Below are positions 15,768 to 23,915 of a DNA stretch of 31,184 bases, one piece after another (position 1 is the first letter of the stretch; each line of letters starts with the position of its first letter). Source of the DNA: Dehalococcoidia bacterium (lineage in GTDB: Bacteria > Chloroflexota > Dehalococcoidia > Dehalococcoidales > UBA1222); assembly GCA_009776515.1 (NCBI GenBank), contig WRNP01000007.1, forward strand, positions 1 through 31,184, in the 5' to 3' direction. Both the position numbers and the translations under genes were made by a program. The notes under the pieces were generated by a model, which was not told where the DNA came from, did no database searches, and saw nothing but the letters and a program-made list of their open reading frames with translations.

Positions 15768-17757
15768 GCATGTCCTTTCTCCGCCCCCCGCAGCAACCGT
15801 CCAATCCGCGCCGCATATCCATGTCATATAATACTCGCCCCGATCCTTGATCAAGGCCCAGCGCCTGGCGCTTGGCTTCAATGCGTGCCAGCATGAGTTC
15901 TGCCATTTTTACCGGGTTGCTCTCAAAAGCCCAGCTGCCGCCGTAAAGCTTTTCGTAGCCCTTGAAAAGATGCTCTGTGACCAGGCGGCTACCGGTAGTA
16001 GGCCAACTCACGCCGAAGACAGTAAAGATGCCCGAGCCTGCGAAATACTGACCGATAGCCAGGGCTTTTTCGCTCATCCACTCGGGGGCTGCTCCGGCGG
16101 CGGGCAGGTCTGAGATGTCGCTGCCCAGTCCGCCGCTTTTTACCATAGCGGTGGCGGCCATGAGGATGCGGGCGTTGTCTACGCATGAACCCAGGTGCAG
16201 CACGGGGGGAATACCAAGGGCCTCGCATACCGAACGCAGCCCCGGCCCGGCCAAAGCTGCTGCCTCGGGCACCATGAGACCCGCCTTAGCCGAGGCCATG
16301 GCGGCACAACCAGTCTGGAGTACCAATACGTCGTGGCCGATAAGCTCTTTCACAAGTTGCACATGGATGCTGTCGTGGGTGACGCGGGCATTGTTGCAAC
16401 CCACCACCCCGGCTACGCCCCGAATACGCCCGCTTATAATGTTTTCATTGAGTGGCTGATAAGAGGCTCGAAACATTCCTCCCTGGAGATAGTTCAGGGT
16501 TTCGTGACTGAAGCCGGCGATGAGGGCGGTCTTCTCTGGGGGGATAAGCGCACCCGCAGGACGGTTGGGGTAGTTGCCGATAGCTACCCTCAGGATCTCT
16601 TGGGCTACCTCAAGTGCGCGGGTGTCGTCATATTCAATGTGGATGGCACCTTGGATACGGGCGCGTGGGTCGGTAGTAATGACCTTGGTATGGAAACAGC
16701 CGGCTATGTCTGTCAGCCCCTGCATAATACACTGGACGTCCACGACCATGGCCTCGACGGCTCCGGTGATTACTGCCAGCTCTTGCTGGAGGAAATTACC
16801 GGCGATAGGCACTCCGCGGCGCATAAGGATTTCGTTAGCGGTGCAGCACATGCCGGCTAGGTTGAGGCCGGAGGCCCCCTGCTCCTTGGCATATGCGATA
16901 AGGGTGGGGTCTTGGGCGGCAGTGGCCATCACCTCAGCGAGCTGAGGCTCATGTCCGTGGATGATCACGTTAACCATATCTGCCCTGAGCACCCCTAAGT
17001 TGATTTCTGAGAGTATGGGAGCAGGTGTGCCGAACATAACATCCTGGAGCTCGGTGGCCAGCATGCTACCGCCCCAGCCATCGGCGAGGGCTACGCGCAT
17101 GGCCTGCCGGAGCAGACTCTCATAGTCCTGGTCTACGCCCATGTGGGTGCGGTGCAGCGTTTCTACCACCTCGCGGTCAATGCCGCGTGGGGTGACCCCC
17201 TGCGTGCACCATAGTTCACGCCGCTTTTGGGGGGCGCGAACGAGGAGCGAGAGTTCGCCTTTCTGGCGGCCGAATTCGATTAGCGCTTTTTGGCCGACAT
17301 CTTGGGCGATCTCGGTGGCGGAGCGATTGCTGGTCTCCACGCCGAAGTCTAAGGCCAGAGTCCGTAGCTTTGTCTCGTCTTTTATGGTAAAGCCCGCAGC
17401 CTTACCTTCGGCGGTCAGCAAGAAAGCCTCCGTTACCTTGCGTGCGTGGTCGCTGTGAGCGGCGGAACCGGCGGCTATCATGCGGGCGAAGTTGCGTGCG
17501 GTGATGGTTTCGGCGGTTGCGCCACATAATCCGCGGCGCTGCCCTTTTTCCTCTGTGGTTTCCAGCGCACTTTTGGGCAACGGTACGCGACAAGGACCCA
17601 TGCCGCACATGCGGCAACAGCTTCCCTCGACCCCGATAGGGCAGGGCTTCATCCTTTCTGCCCGGTCGAAGATGGTGTCAATGCCGGCGGTGCGAGCCCG
17701 AGCGAGCATCTCGCCGGAGGCGCTGTCTGCGGTTACCTCGTTGATATCATCGTTCAT
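15760..17757 (-). CDS. cooS: Ni-dependent carbon monoxide dehydrogenase catalytic subunit
   Basis: The 665-aa anaerobic CO dehydrogenase (also called acsA), which reduces CO2 to CO for AcsB. From the chosen ATG 17757, the N-terminal cysteines of CPIGVEGSCCRMCGMGPCR fall at 39, 47, 48, 51 and 56, the B/D-cluster numbering I recall for Carboxydothermus CODH-II. C-cluster ligands are visible: the HGHEP histidine (269), GMCCTANE (304/305), DVQC (343), VVGCNNA (454), QTGCAAM (484) and GSCVDNA (525). A longer version from ATG 17796 (13 more residues) is possible; neither start has a strong ribosome site. It lies between acsD (102-base gap) and acsB (8-base overlap), the partner with which it forms the CODH/ACS complex. 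Confidence 0.96.
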   Translation of the reverse strand: MNDDINEVTADSASGEMLARARTAGIDTIFDRAERMKPCPIGVEGSCCRMCGMGPCRVPLPKSALETTEEKGQRRGLCGATAETITARNFARMIAAGSAAHSDHARKVTEAFLLTAEGKAAGFTIKDETKLRTLALDFGVETSNRSATEIAQDVGQKALIEFGRQKGELSLLVRAPQKRRELWCTQGVTPRGIDREVVETLHRTHMGVDQDYESLLRQAMRVALADGWGGSMLATELQDVMFGTPAPILSEINLGVLRADMVNVIIHGHEPQLAEVMATAAQDPTLIAYAKEQGASGLNLAGMCCTANEILMRRGVPIAGNFLQQELAVITGAVEAMVVDVQCIMQGLTDIAGCFHTKVITTDPRARIQGAIHIEYDDTRALEVAQEILRVAIGNYPNRPAGALIPPEKTALIAGFSHETLNYLQGGMFRASYQPLNENIISGRIRGVAGVVGCNNARVTHDSIHVQLVKELIGHDVLVLQTGCAAMASAKAGLMVPEAAALAGPGLRSVCEALGIPPVLHLGSCVDNARILMAATAMVKSGGLGSDISDLPAAGAAPEWMSEKALAIGQYFAGSGIFTVFGVSWPTTGSRLVTEHLFKGYEKLYGGSWAFESNPVKMAELMLARIEAKRQALGLDQGSGRVLYDMDMRRGLDGCCGGRRKDMHV

Positions 17758-17859
17758 ATATTCTCTTTTGCCAGAAGCCCTCGGTACATCAGACATAAAC
17801 TGTCAGAGTCTGCGGGTGGCAGCGACGGACAGACGCAGGTCGTCAGCCGGATTTTAGCC

Positions 17860-18789
17860 CTACCCTTTCATCTCAGCGATCCATTGTTGTACCAGCTTGA
17901 TCGCCTCCGGATGGCGCATAACGACGATGTCGCCCCCGGCGAGCAGTAATGTCGCGGCGGAGAGCGCCTCCATCATGATACCCCGCTTTTCGGCGTCGCC
18001 CATCAGAGGATCGTTGGGCAGTTTGGCTTCCTTGGTCTTCCATGTCTCGCGGGCGATGTTACATATGATGGGCGACTGGAGCCTCTCGTCGTTCTGCGAG
18101 AGGGCGGCGATACGGAGCCGTTCCATGACGGAGTAGCAGTATTCCAGGCCGTATCCGAGGGAGCTGACGGTGGGATCAATGATCAAACAGTCATTCGGAA
18201 GGCCTAGATTGCCGATAAGAATGTTAAGCTGTTTGGCTAGATTCACGTCGATGGGGCTTGAAGCGGCCACAATGTGGCCATAACCTAAGGCGGCGGCTGC
18301 GATCCTTTTGTAATTCTCAGTCTCCACTGGTCCGACGATGAGCCTCTTATCCGCAATAGCTTCGCAGGCCAGTTTTAAGACCTCGGCGTCCTTTTCAGGG
18401 CTTGCCGTGCCCCAGACAATCAGCGGCACGCTTATGACGGCGGCGACGCTTTTTACCACGGTGACGGCCTCCTCGGCACTGAGGTTCTGTCCGTTGGGAT
18501 CGGTGCTGGCAAGTTGCAAACATATCATCTCCGCCCCGTACTGGTCCACGCACTTTTGAGCCCAGGCGGAGGGACTTAGCGCAACATCAGCGAAAGGTGC
18601 CAGCGCCCCCGCTGCCCAATCGGTAGGTGTACTATCCCAGACCTCCATGGCAATGCGTGGCGGGTTGGGCATCCGTCCCTCAAAGTCATGGAAAGGGTAG
18701 CAGCTTTCGCCGCCTATGGCCATGTTCTTACCGAGAGCGATTTCTTTGATTCGGCCGGTATAGCTGATTTTGGGCAACTCAATGGTCAT
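17860..18789 (-). CDS. acsD: Corrinoid iron-sulfur protein, small subunit
   Basis: The 309-aa small subunit of the corrinoid iron-sulfur protein, a TIM barrel that pairs with AcsC and helps hold the cobamide. Recognisable segments are GGESCYPFHDFEGRMPNPPR near the N-terminus, MICLQLASTDPNG, IVGPVETENYKRIAAAALGYG, IIDPTVSSLGYGLEYCYSVM, and the C-terminal LLAGGDIVVMRHPEA, all typical of AcsD/CdhD. Length is normal. It starts 27 bases after the folD stop, consistent with a folD-acsD-cooS-acsB-acsC transcript. Confidence 0.95.
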   Translation of the reverse strand: MTIELPKISYTGRIKEIALGKNMAIGGESCYPFHDFEGRMPNPPRIAMEVWDSTPTDWAAGALAPFADVALSPSAWAQKCVDQYGAEMICLQLASTDPNGQNLSAEEAVTVVKSVAAVISVPLIVWGTASPEKDAEVLKLACEAIADKRLIVGPVETENYKRIAAAALGYGHIVAASSPIDVNLAKQLNILIGNLGLPNDCLIIDPTVSSLGYGLEYCYSVMERLRIAALSQNDERLQSPIICNIARETWKTKEAKLPNDPLMGDAEKRGIMMEALSAATLLLAGGDIVVMRHPEAIKLVQQWIAEMKG

Positions 18790-18816
18790 TGTCTTCCTCT
18801 GCTGTGGGCATTCTGC

Positions 18817-19701
18817 CTATGCGCCAAGTGCGAGTTTGGCTGCTTTGAGAGTGTTCTTCATAAGCATGATAATCGTCATGGGGCCGACGCCGCCGGGCAC
18901 AGGGGTGATGACAGCGGCCTTTTCCTTTACCGCCTCAAAATCCACATCGCCTACCAGAATGCGCTTGCCCTCTGCTGTCTTGCCGACTTCGTTGGTGCCT
19001 ACATCAATCACTACGGTGCCCTCCCTGACCATATCGGCGGTGATGCACCTAGGCCGGCCGATGGCAGCGATCAAAACGTCTGCACGCAAGGTGTGTTGCT
19101 TAAGGTCGCGCGTTTGGCTGTGGCAGATGGTCACCGTAGCGTTGGCTCCGGGTCTCTTTTGCATCAGGAGACTGGCGAGGGGCTTGCCCACGATGTTGGA
19201 GCGCCCCACTACCACCACTTCTGCCCCCTCCATGGCAACCTCGGCGCGCAGGAGGAGCTCGTGTATCCCGGCGGGGGTGCAGGGCAGGAATCCGTCTTCG
19301 CCAATCATCACTTTACCTACGTTGACGGGGTGCAACCCATCAACGTCTTTAAGGGGGCTGATGGCCATAAGTACTCGCGTCTCGCAGATGTGTTTGGGAA
19401 GAGGGAGCTGTACCAGCAGGCCGTGGACCGCAGGGTCGGCGTTAAGGCAGGCGATGAGCGCCAGCAATTCTTTCTCGGAGATATCTGCCGGCAGATCGTG
19501 GCGCTCAGGGCGCATATTCAGTTTCTCACACATAGTGACCTTGTTGCCGACATAGGTCAGAGATGGGCCATCACAGCCGACTATGACCGTGGCCAGTCCC
19601 GGTACGATGTTCCGGGTGGCCTTAAGCTCGGCCACCTCGTTTTTCAGCTCCTCGCTGATCTGCTTGGCGGTCTCCGTCCCGCTGATGATTCTGGCGCTCA
19701 T
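18817..19701 (-). CDS. folD: Bifunctional methylene-THF dehydrogenase/methenyl-THF cyclohydrolase
   Basis: The 294-aa FolD, which interconverts formyl-, methenyl- and methylene-THF in the cytoplasm: two middle steps of the methyl branch and part of one-carbon metabolism. Signature features are SLTYVGNKVTMCEK with the catalytic lysine (Lys54), LVQLPLPKH, KDVDGLHPVNVGK, CTPAGIHELL, VVVGRSNIVGKPLA and the terminal TPVPGGVGPMTI. The ATG at 19701 is preceded by AAAGGAG with suitable spacing. An extended -10 at 19734-19742 suggests that folD heads its own transcript through acsC. Confidence 0.97.
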   Translation of the reverse strand: MSARIISGTETAKQISEELKNEVAELKATRNIVPGLATVIVGCDGPSLTYVGNKVTMCEKLNMRPERHDLPADISEKELLALIACLNADPAVHGLLVQLPLPKHICETRVLMAISPLKDVDGLHPVNVGKVMIGEDGFLPCTPAGIHELLLRAEVAMEGAEVVVVGRSNIVGKPLASLLMQKRPGANATVTICHSQTRDLKQHTLRADVLIAAIGRPRCITADMVREGTVVIDVGTNEVGKTAEGKRILVGDVDFEAVKEKAAVITPVPGGVGPMTIIMLMKNTLKAAKLALGA

Positions 19702-19733
19702 GCAGTGACTCCTTTGGTGAGTTTATTCCTCGG

Positions 19734-19742
19734 ATTATAACA
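19734..19742 (-). promoter_or_regulatory. Extended -10 promoter of the folD-acsDBC unit
   Basis: The minus strand reads TGTTATAAT, identical to the ccdA extended -10, placed 33 bases before the folD ATG and just after the stop of the hypothetical gene at 19775. No convincing -35 is visible. It would let folD, acsD, cooS, acsB and acsC be expressed independently of the upstream genes. Confidence 0.5.
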
Positions 19743-19774
19743 TGTGCCGCGGGCCAAATATTTGAATTCAGGCA

Positions 19775-20425
19775 TTATTCGCCAAGATTTATGTCGCGGA
19801 GCAAATTGTCTAGCATGCCTTCTTCGGATAATTTATCTATATCGAATCCCAGTGATTCAAGATACCTAATCCCCATCATCCCGGTGTTTATTCTTATAGT
19901 CCCTGGGATTCTGTCGACGAGGCTTAGAATCTTTTCGACCTGCATATCAGGGCAGCAGTGCGCCATGTTTTGCCTGATACTTTGCTCCACGATGAACTTA
20001 ATCCGTTTGTGACTGACAATTAATTCTTCGCCGTAGATCGCCCCGTATTTCCCGCTCCCGACATCATACCCGCGCATATCTATGATGCGGCACGGCAGCA
20101 GTAGTTTTCTTCCATACATGTCGGTGGTGCAGAACAGATCTTTGTTTATATATCCCTGCTTGCTTGTATAGCAATCGTGAATCCTGGCCATCTTGTGGTA
20201 GTCCAGTGAGTCAATCTCTTTGTTGTCCGCAATGAACTTTGTTGTTTTCCACCCCCGCACTATCTGCGCCAACCGCATAGACTCAGAGAGATTATCAAAA
20301 ACCACGCGGTGCTTTTCGCGTCCGCTTTCATTGACAAGCTGATACCCGGGGAATGACTGGGCTATCCGTAGAGCTTCAGCGAATACCGGTGAAGCTGATT
20401 TTCCAAATTCAATGGCGTACTTCAC
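19775..20425 (-). CDS. Hypothetical protein in the acs cluster
   Basis: 216 aa, no family recognised. Predicted soluble: no signal peptide or membrane helix. Notable segments are MRLAQIVRGWKTTKFIADNK (about 62-81), the Cys/His-bearing MARIHDCYTSKQGYINKDLF (about 89-108) and MAHCCPDMQVEKILSLVDRI (about 159-178), plus a hydrophobic C-terminal part with GIRYLESLGFDIDKL. The cysteines and histidines could bind metal, which is speculation. The start is GTG 20425 with GAGGAGG five bases upstream, located just after the restored stop of the frameshifted lipoprotein gene, so the two were probably translated together. It looks AT-richer than the acs genes around it. Confidence 0.7.
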   Translation of the reverse strand: MKYAIEFGKSASPVFAEALRIAQSFPGYQLVNESGREKHRVVFDNLSESMRLAQIVRGWKTTKFIADNKEIDSLDYHKMARIHDCYTSKQGYINKDLFCTTDMYGRKLLLPCRIIDMRGYDVGSGKYGAIYGEELIVSHKRIKFIVEQSIRQNMAHCCPDMQVEKILSLVDRIPGTIRINTGMMGIRYLESLGFDIDKLSEEGMLDNLLRDINLGE

Positions 20426-20437
20426 GGCACCCTCCTC

Positions 20438-20990
20438 TTATAGAAAATTGAAATAATAGGAGACGATCTCCTTGCTGCTCTCGATGGTCACTTGCCTTGG
20501 TTTTCGTCTCGGAGTGCGTATTGAGCATGGAGTATCCTGCATATCCATTCGCATCGGAGGTTACGGTAATCCGTTGAATGTAATCATTGACGGTGCACGA
20601 TGTGAACACATAATCAGTATTTGGCTTGCCTAGCACAATGGCTATCATCGACCATTCGGTGTTGTTCTCTGCTGAAAACTGCAATCTGGCATATGATGGC
20701 GGTGTAGTCGGCGGTGCGGACGCGGTGATTGAAATGCCAGGCAGCATACTGATTGCAGTAGTCGGATTAAATGGTGCAACCTCTGGAGCCAGTGTTGGGA
20801 TATCCGGGGGTATAAAAGGAGTATTGGGAGCGGCAGGCACCGGAAATGCTGTGACACTTAGTGTTGGGACCATAGGCGGAGACTTGGTAGCCGGCGTAGG
20901 GGCAATCACCGCCGTCGATGGCTCTGAACTGCAGGATGCCAGTGCCGTCAGCACGAGAACAAGACCTCCGATTCTTAATAACTTACGCAT
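20438..20990 (-). pseudogene. Proline-rich lipoprotein gene with a 3' frameshift
   Basis: The product starts MRKLLRIGGLVLVLTALASC, a signal peptide with the lipobox LASC. A linker of about 75 residues rich in Pro, Thr and Ala follows, then a domain of about 80 residues (YARLQFSAENNTEWSMIAI onward) resembling a small beta-sandwich. The open frame reads past residue 154 into an unlikely tail, overlapping the next gene. Removing one base near 20492-20500 (AAGGCAA read as AAGCAA) gives ETKTKQVTIESSKEIVSYYF and a stop at 20438, just before the next gene's ribosome site; the restored product is 183 aa. Sequencing error or real mutation cannot be told apart. No good ribosome site precedes ATG 20990; a TTG at 21026 is another start. 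Confidence 0.65.
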
Positions 20991-21052
20991 AGAGTATTTC
21001 GCCGTGGGCTGTTTCCCAATAACCAAAATTGACCATCACATGAAGAAGGGAA

Positions 21053-21823
21053 TCAGGCCATGCTTTCTGGGGCGAGTTTGTCCATCAGGGCGGCCACAGC
21101 GCACACGGCCTCTGAGGTATCAGGTAGCTCAAGGAGGGAGCGCCTCTCCAGGTCGGCCTGTATGACCGCTTCATCGTTGGGGATGACGGCTATGGGGCAA
21201 ACCCCGAGTGCCTCAAGTTCATTCTTTATCTGGGCGTTAATATCTCCTCCAGGCACCCGTGCCACGATAGTTGCGACTCGCTGGATGTCGAGCTTTAACT
21301 CGCTGACTAGGGAACGAATGCGCTCCATGGTGCGTACTCCTTTGACCGAATGGTCGGAGATGATGAGCAGGTCGTTGATATTTTCAGTGGTGCGCCGCGA
21401 AAGGTGTTCCAGGCCGGCCTCGTTGTCCATGACCAGATAGGGGTAGTTGGGCTTAAGTCGGTCGATAAACTGCTTTAGCACAGTGTTGGGGTAACAATAA
21501 CAACCATCGCCAGCTCCCCGCCCCATTGAGATTAGGTCCATCCCCGCACTTTCGACCAGAGCTTGACTGAGCATCATTTCCAAATAGACGGTCTTGTCCA
21601 GGCCGGACGGGAGGTCGATCTTTTCCTCGTTGAATCCCGCCACGGTGGCACCGATGGTGGCACCAAGATCAAGCCCCAGACTTTCGTGAAGGTTGGCGTT
21701 ACCATCGGCATCGATGGCTAGCACGGGCCGAAGGCCGCGCCGCAAAAAGTAGCGGATGATGAGTGCGGCGGTGGTGGTCTTGCCGGAGCCGCCCTTACCG
21801 GCGATGGCTACGGTATAGCTCAT
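21053..21823 (-). CDS. cooC: CooC-type nickel-insertion ATPase (first copy)
   Basis: A 256-aa MinD/ParA-superfamily ATPase of the CooC group, which helps load nickel into CO dehydrogenase. The deviant Walker A is AGKGGSGKTTT (residues 8-18), with AIDADGNANL after it. The Cys-x-Cys motif GCYC (Cys108, Cys110) is the metal-binding pair in Carboxydothermus CooC1. LVMDNEAGLEHLSRRT is the switch II region. It starts within the end of acsV (4-base ATGA overlap), so it is translated together with the corrinoid activator. It shares family and CYC motif with the copy at 25693-26481 but is clearly divergent. Confidence 0.92.
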   Translation of the reverse strand: MSYTVAIAGKGGSGKTTTAALIIRYFLRRGLRPVLAIDADGNANLHESLGLDLGATIGATVAGFNEEKIDLPSGLDKTVYLEMMLSQALVESAGMDLISMGRGAGDGCYCYPNTVLKQFIDRLKPNYPYLVMDNEAGLEHLSRRTTENINDLLIISDHSVKGVRTMERIRSLVSELKLDIQRVATIVARVPGGDINAQIKNELEALGVCPIAVIPNDEAVIQADLERRSLLELPDTSEAVCAVAALMDKLAPESMA

Positions 21824-23730
21824 GATGAGGCTCTGAGCTTCACCGAGGGGAAGAGGGAGGTCATGTCGGTGTGGGGTAAAAACATGGCGGCCACATAGTT
21901 TGTCATAAAATCAGTGTTTTCTGAAAGTTCAATGTTGGTCATGAGCCGAGCTACACGTCCGGCATCGTGGTAGAGAGTGGCGGACAAAGAGCACAGGCGT
22001 GCCCCTAAGAGAGAGCCGTTGCCAACAAAGATAAACCTTTCCCGAGGCAGGTCGGGCAGGAGGCCGAGGGTGATGGCATTCTCAATGTTTAAGCGGCAAC
22101 CGAAAGTGCCAGCAATCACCACGCGGCCTAGGTCGCTAAAGTCTGCCCCAAGGCTCTTTATCAGCGTCTGGCAGCCGGCAAAGATAGCTGCTTTGGAGCG
22201 TATGAGATTGGCAAGGTCTATCTCGGTGAGCACGATGTCCCTGCCGGTTGCGCTATCGCGACTCCAGGCCAAAACGTATTCCCAAACCCCCTCGCTTGCG
22301 CGTAGCCGCGATGCTTTTTGGTCCAGATTGAATTTGCCATTCTGGCTGATGAGACCGGTACGCAACATGGCTGCGGCAATATTGATAAGGCCTGATCCGC
22401 AGATGCCTCGCGGCCTTTCCTCGCCGATGGTGGTCGCGGTCGGTTCATCGGTTGCCTGCTGAAGCTCGAAACCCTCAATCGCACCGTTGATGGCCAACAT
22501 GCCATGCCGGATGCCTCCGCCCTCAAAGGTTGGGCCCGCAGAGGCGGCGGCGGTTACCATCCCATCACAGTTGCCAGCTACAAGCTCGCCGTTGGTGCCA
22601 ATATCAATGTAAAGGGTGATTATGTCCTGCTGGTAGATGCCTGTTCCGGTGATGCCGGAGATGATGTCGCCGCCTACATAGCTCGCTACGGATGGTAAGA
22701 AGCTGACATAAGCGTGAGGGGCGACCTCCAGCCCAAGCGTCCTGCCCTTGATAGGGGACATCGCACTTATCGTAGGTATATATGGCGAGAGGCGCAGATA
22801 CTGCGGATTAATTCCTAGCAGGAGGTGTACCATGGCGGTATTGGCGGCCACCATGATGTGGTTTACCTGTTCAATACTGGAGGTGGCTTGGTTGAGCATC
22901 TCACGGGAGAGTTTGTTCAGGGTGGCTACTACCGCTTGCTGGAGCCTATCCAACCCGCCGGGCTTTTGGCATTGTATGATGCGGCTGATGACATCTGCCC
23001 CGTAGCTTATCTGGCCGTTGTAGTCTATGGCGCTGGTTAATATCTTGCCATGCTCCAGGTCCAGGAGATCGGCGCGCACGGCGGTAGTGCCGATATCAAA
23101 GGCGAGCGCTAGGTTGGGAGGGTGGAGGTTCCCCGCCTCAAGTCTGATCAGGCGGCTCAGGCCCTCGTCCCAAAACATGGTGGCGTTGACCTCCCAATCC
23201 GCATTGCGTAATATGGTGCCGAGTCCACGCATTATCTCAAGCGGAACCTCTATGGGCTCAGGACAGGATGCCGCTTTAAGCCCGCTACGCAGGCGGTCTA
23301 GATCGCTACGATTGTCATCAGGGGAGGGCGCGCTGAGCTTGAGATGGATCGTGCTTACCATTGGTTCGAGCGTCCAGCCTTTGGCGATGAGCGGCGCATC
23401 GGTGTGGACTGTCTGCTGGGTAAGTGCGGTTTTCTCCAGGTGCGAAGCTTGAGGAATTTCGACCACCAGGTCGGTCGTGATCCAGCTTTGGCAGGCTTGG
23501 CGAACCCCACGGGCAAAATCAACTCCACTTATCTTGCTGGTGTGCAGGCTGCTCACCTGCCCATCTTTGATTAATACGAGGCAAGCACCGCAGCTGCCCA
23601 TCCCGCCGCAGGCCGCATTGATGTGAACTCCGGCAGCAATAGCGGCTTCCGAGAGCTTGGTTCCTGCCTCTGCGGCGGTGGTTACGCCACTTGGTTCAAA
23701 GCGGACCTGGTAGATGGGGTTGCGTATCAT
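21820..23730 (-). CDS. acsV: Reductive activator of the corrinoid protein (ferredoxin + ASKHA ATPase, RACE family)
   Basis: 636 aa. An N-terminal [2Fe-2S] ferredoxin domain has cysteines 41, 47, 50 and 80 (AACGGMGSCGACLVL). A linker region follows, then a large DUF4445/ASKHA ATPase domain: ALAFDIGTTAVRADLLDL, TLYIDIGTNGELVAGNCDG and a C-terminal IFVGNGSLLGARL. RACE proteins use ATP to reduce inactive Co(II) corrinoid protein to Co(I); in acetogens AcsV serves AcsCD. That role fits the gene content here. It lies 16 bases after a 55-codon ORF and overlaps cooC1 by four bases. The ATG 23730 has no good ribosome site of its own, which suggests coupling to the small ORF upstream. Confidence 0.93.
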   Translation of the reverse strand: MIRNPIYQVRFEPSGVTTAAEAGTKLSEAAIAAGVHINAACGGMGSCGACLVLIKDGQVSSLHTSKISGVDFARGVRQACQSWITTDLVVEIPQASHLEKTALTQQTVHTDAPLIAKGWTLEPMVSTIHLKLSAPSPDDNRSDLDRLRSGLKAASCPEPIEVPLEIMRGLGTILRNADWEVNATMFWDEGLSRLIRLEAGNLHPPNLALAFDIGTTAVRADLLDLEHGKILTSAIDYNGQISYGADVISRIIQCQKPGGLDRLQQAVVATLNKLSREMLNQATSSIEQVNHIMVAANTAMVHLLLGINPQYLRLSPYIPTISAMSPIKGRTLGLEVAPHAYVSFLPSVASYVGGDIISGITGTGIYQQDIITLYIDIGTNGELVAGNCDGMVTAAASAGPTFEGGGIRHGMLAINGAIEGFELQQATDEPTATTIGEERPRGICGSGLINIAAAMLRTGLISQNGKFNLDQKASRLRASEGVWEYVLAWSRDSATGRDIVLTEIDLANLIRSKAAIFAGCQTLIKSLGADFSDLGRVVIAGTFGCRLNIENAITLGLLPDLPRERFIFVGNGSLLGARLCSLSATLYHDAGRVARLMTNIELSENTDFMTNYVAAMFLPHTDMTSLFPSVKLRASS

Positions 23731-23746
23731 AATATATATTTGAGGG

Positions 23747-23914
23747 TTATTTCTCCCCCAACACCCACTCCAACATATCTATTTCGTCGCGTATCATGCG
23801 CCCGAGGGCGATGACATGGGCGGATTTATGCTCTTTTGGTGCCGGGGATACAGCTTGGGCGTAGGCATCCTTAAGCTCAGCGAAAAGCTTTCTGACCTTT
23901 GTCTCGCTTTGCAC
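23747..23914 (-). CDS. Small 55-aa protein of unknown function between fhs and acsV
   Basis: A 55-codon ORF that starts GTG at 23914, one base after the fhs TAA, with AAGGG in the last fhs codons placed as a ribosome site. It ends TAA at 23747, 16 bases before acsV. The product begins MQSETKVRKLFAELKDAYAQ and ends MIRDEIDMLEWVLGEK. It is charged, with two likely amphipathic helices joined by a Pro/His-containing turn (SPAPKEHKSAH), no cysteine and no membrane segment. The codons look coding-like and the ORF fills an otherwise exact gap in a tightly packed operon. No family recognised; an adaptor or small subunit is a guess. Confidence 0.72.
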   Translation of the reverse strand: MQSETKVRKLFAELKDAYAQAVSPAPKEHKSAHVIALGRMIRDEIDMLEWVLGEK

Positions 23915-23915
23915 C

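Noticed and set aside
15768..15881. An N-terminal extension of acsB reading back into cooS.
   Set aside because: The extension overlaps the conserved cooS C-terminus and ACS homology begins at MSKII, which has its own ribosome site.
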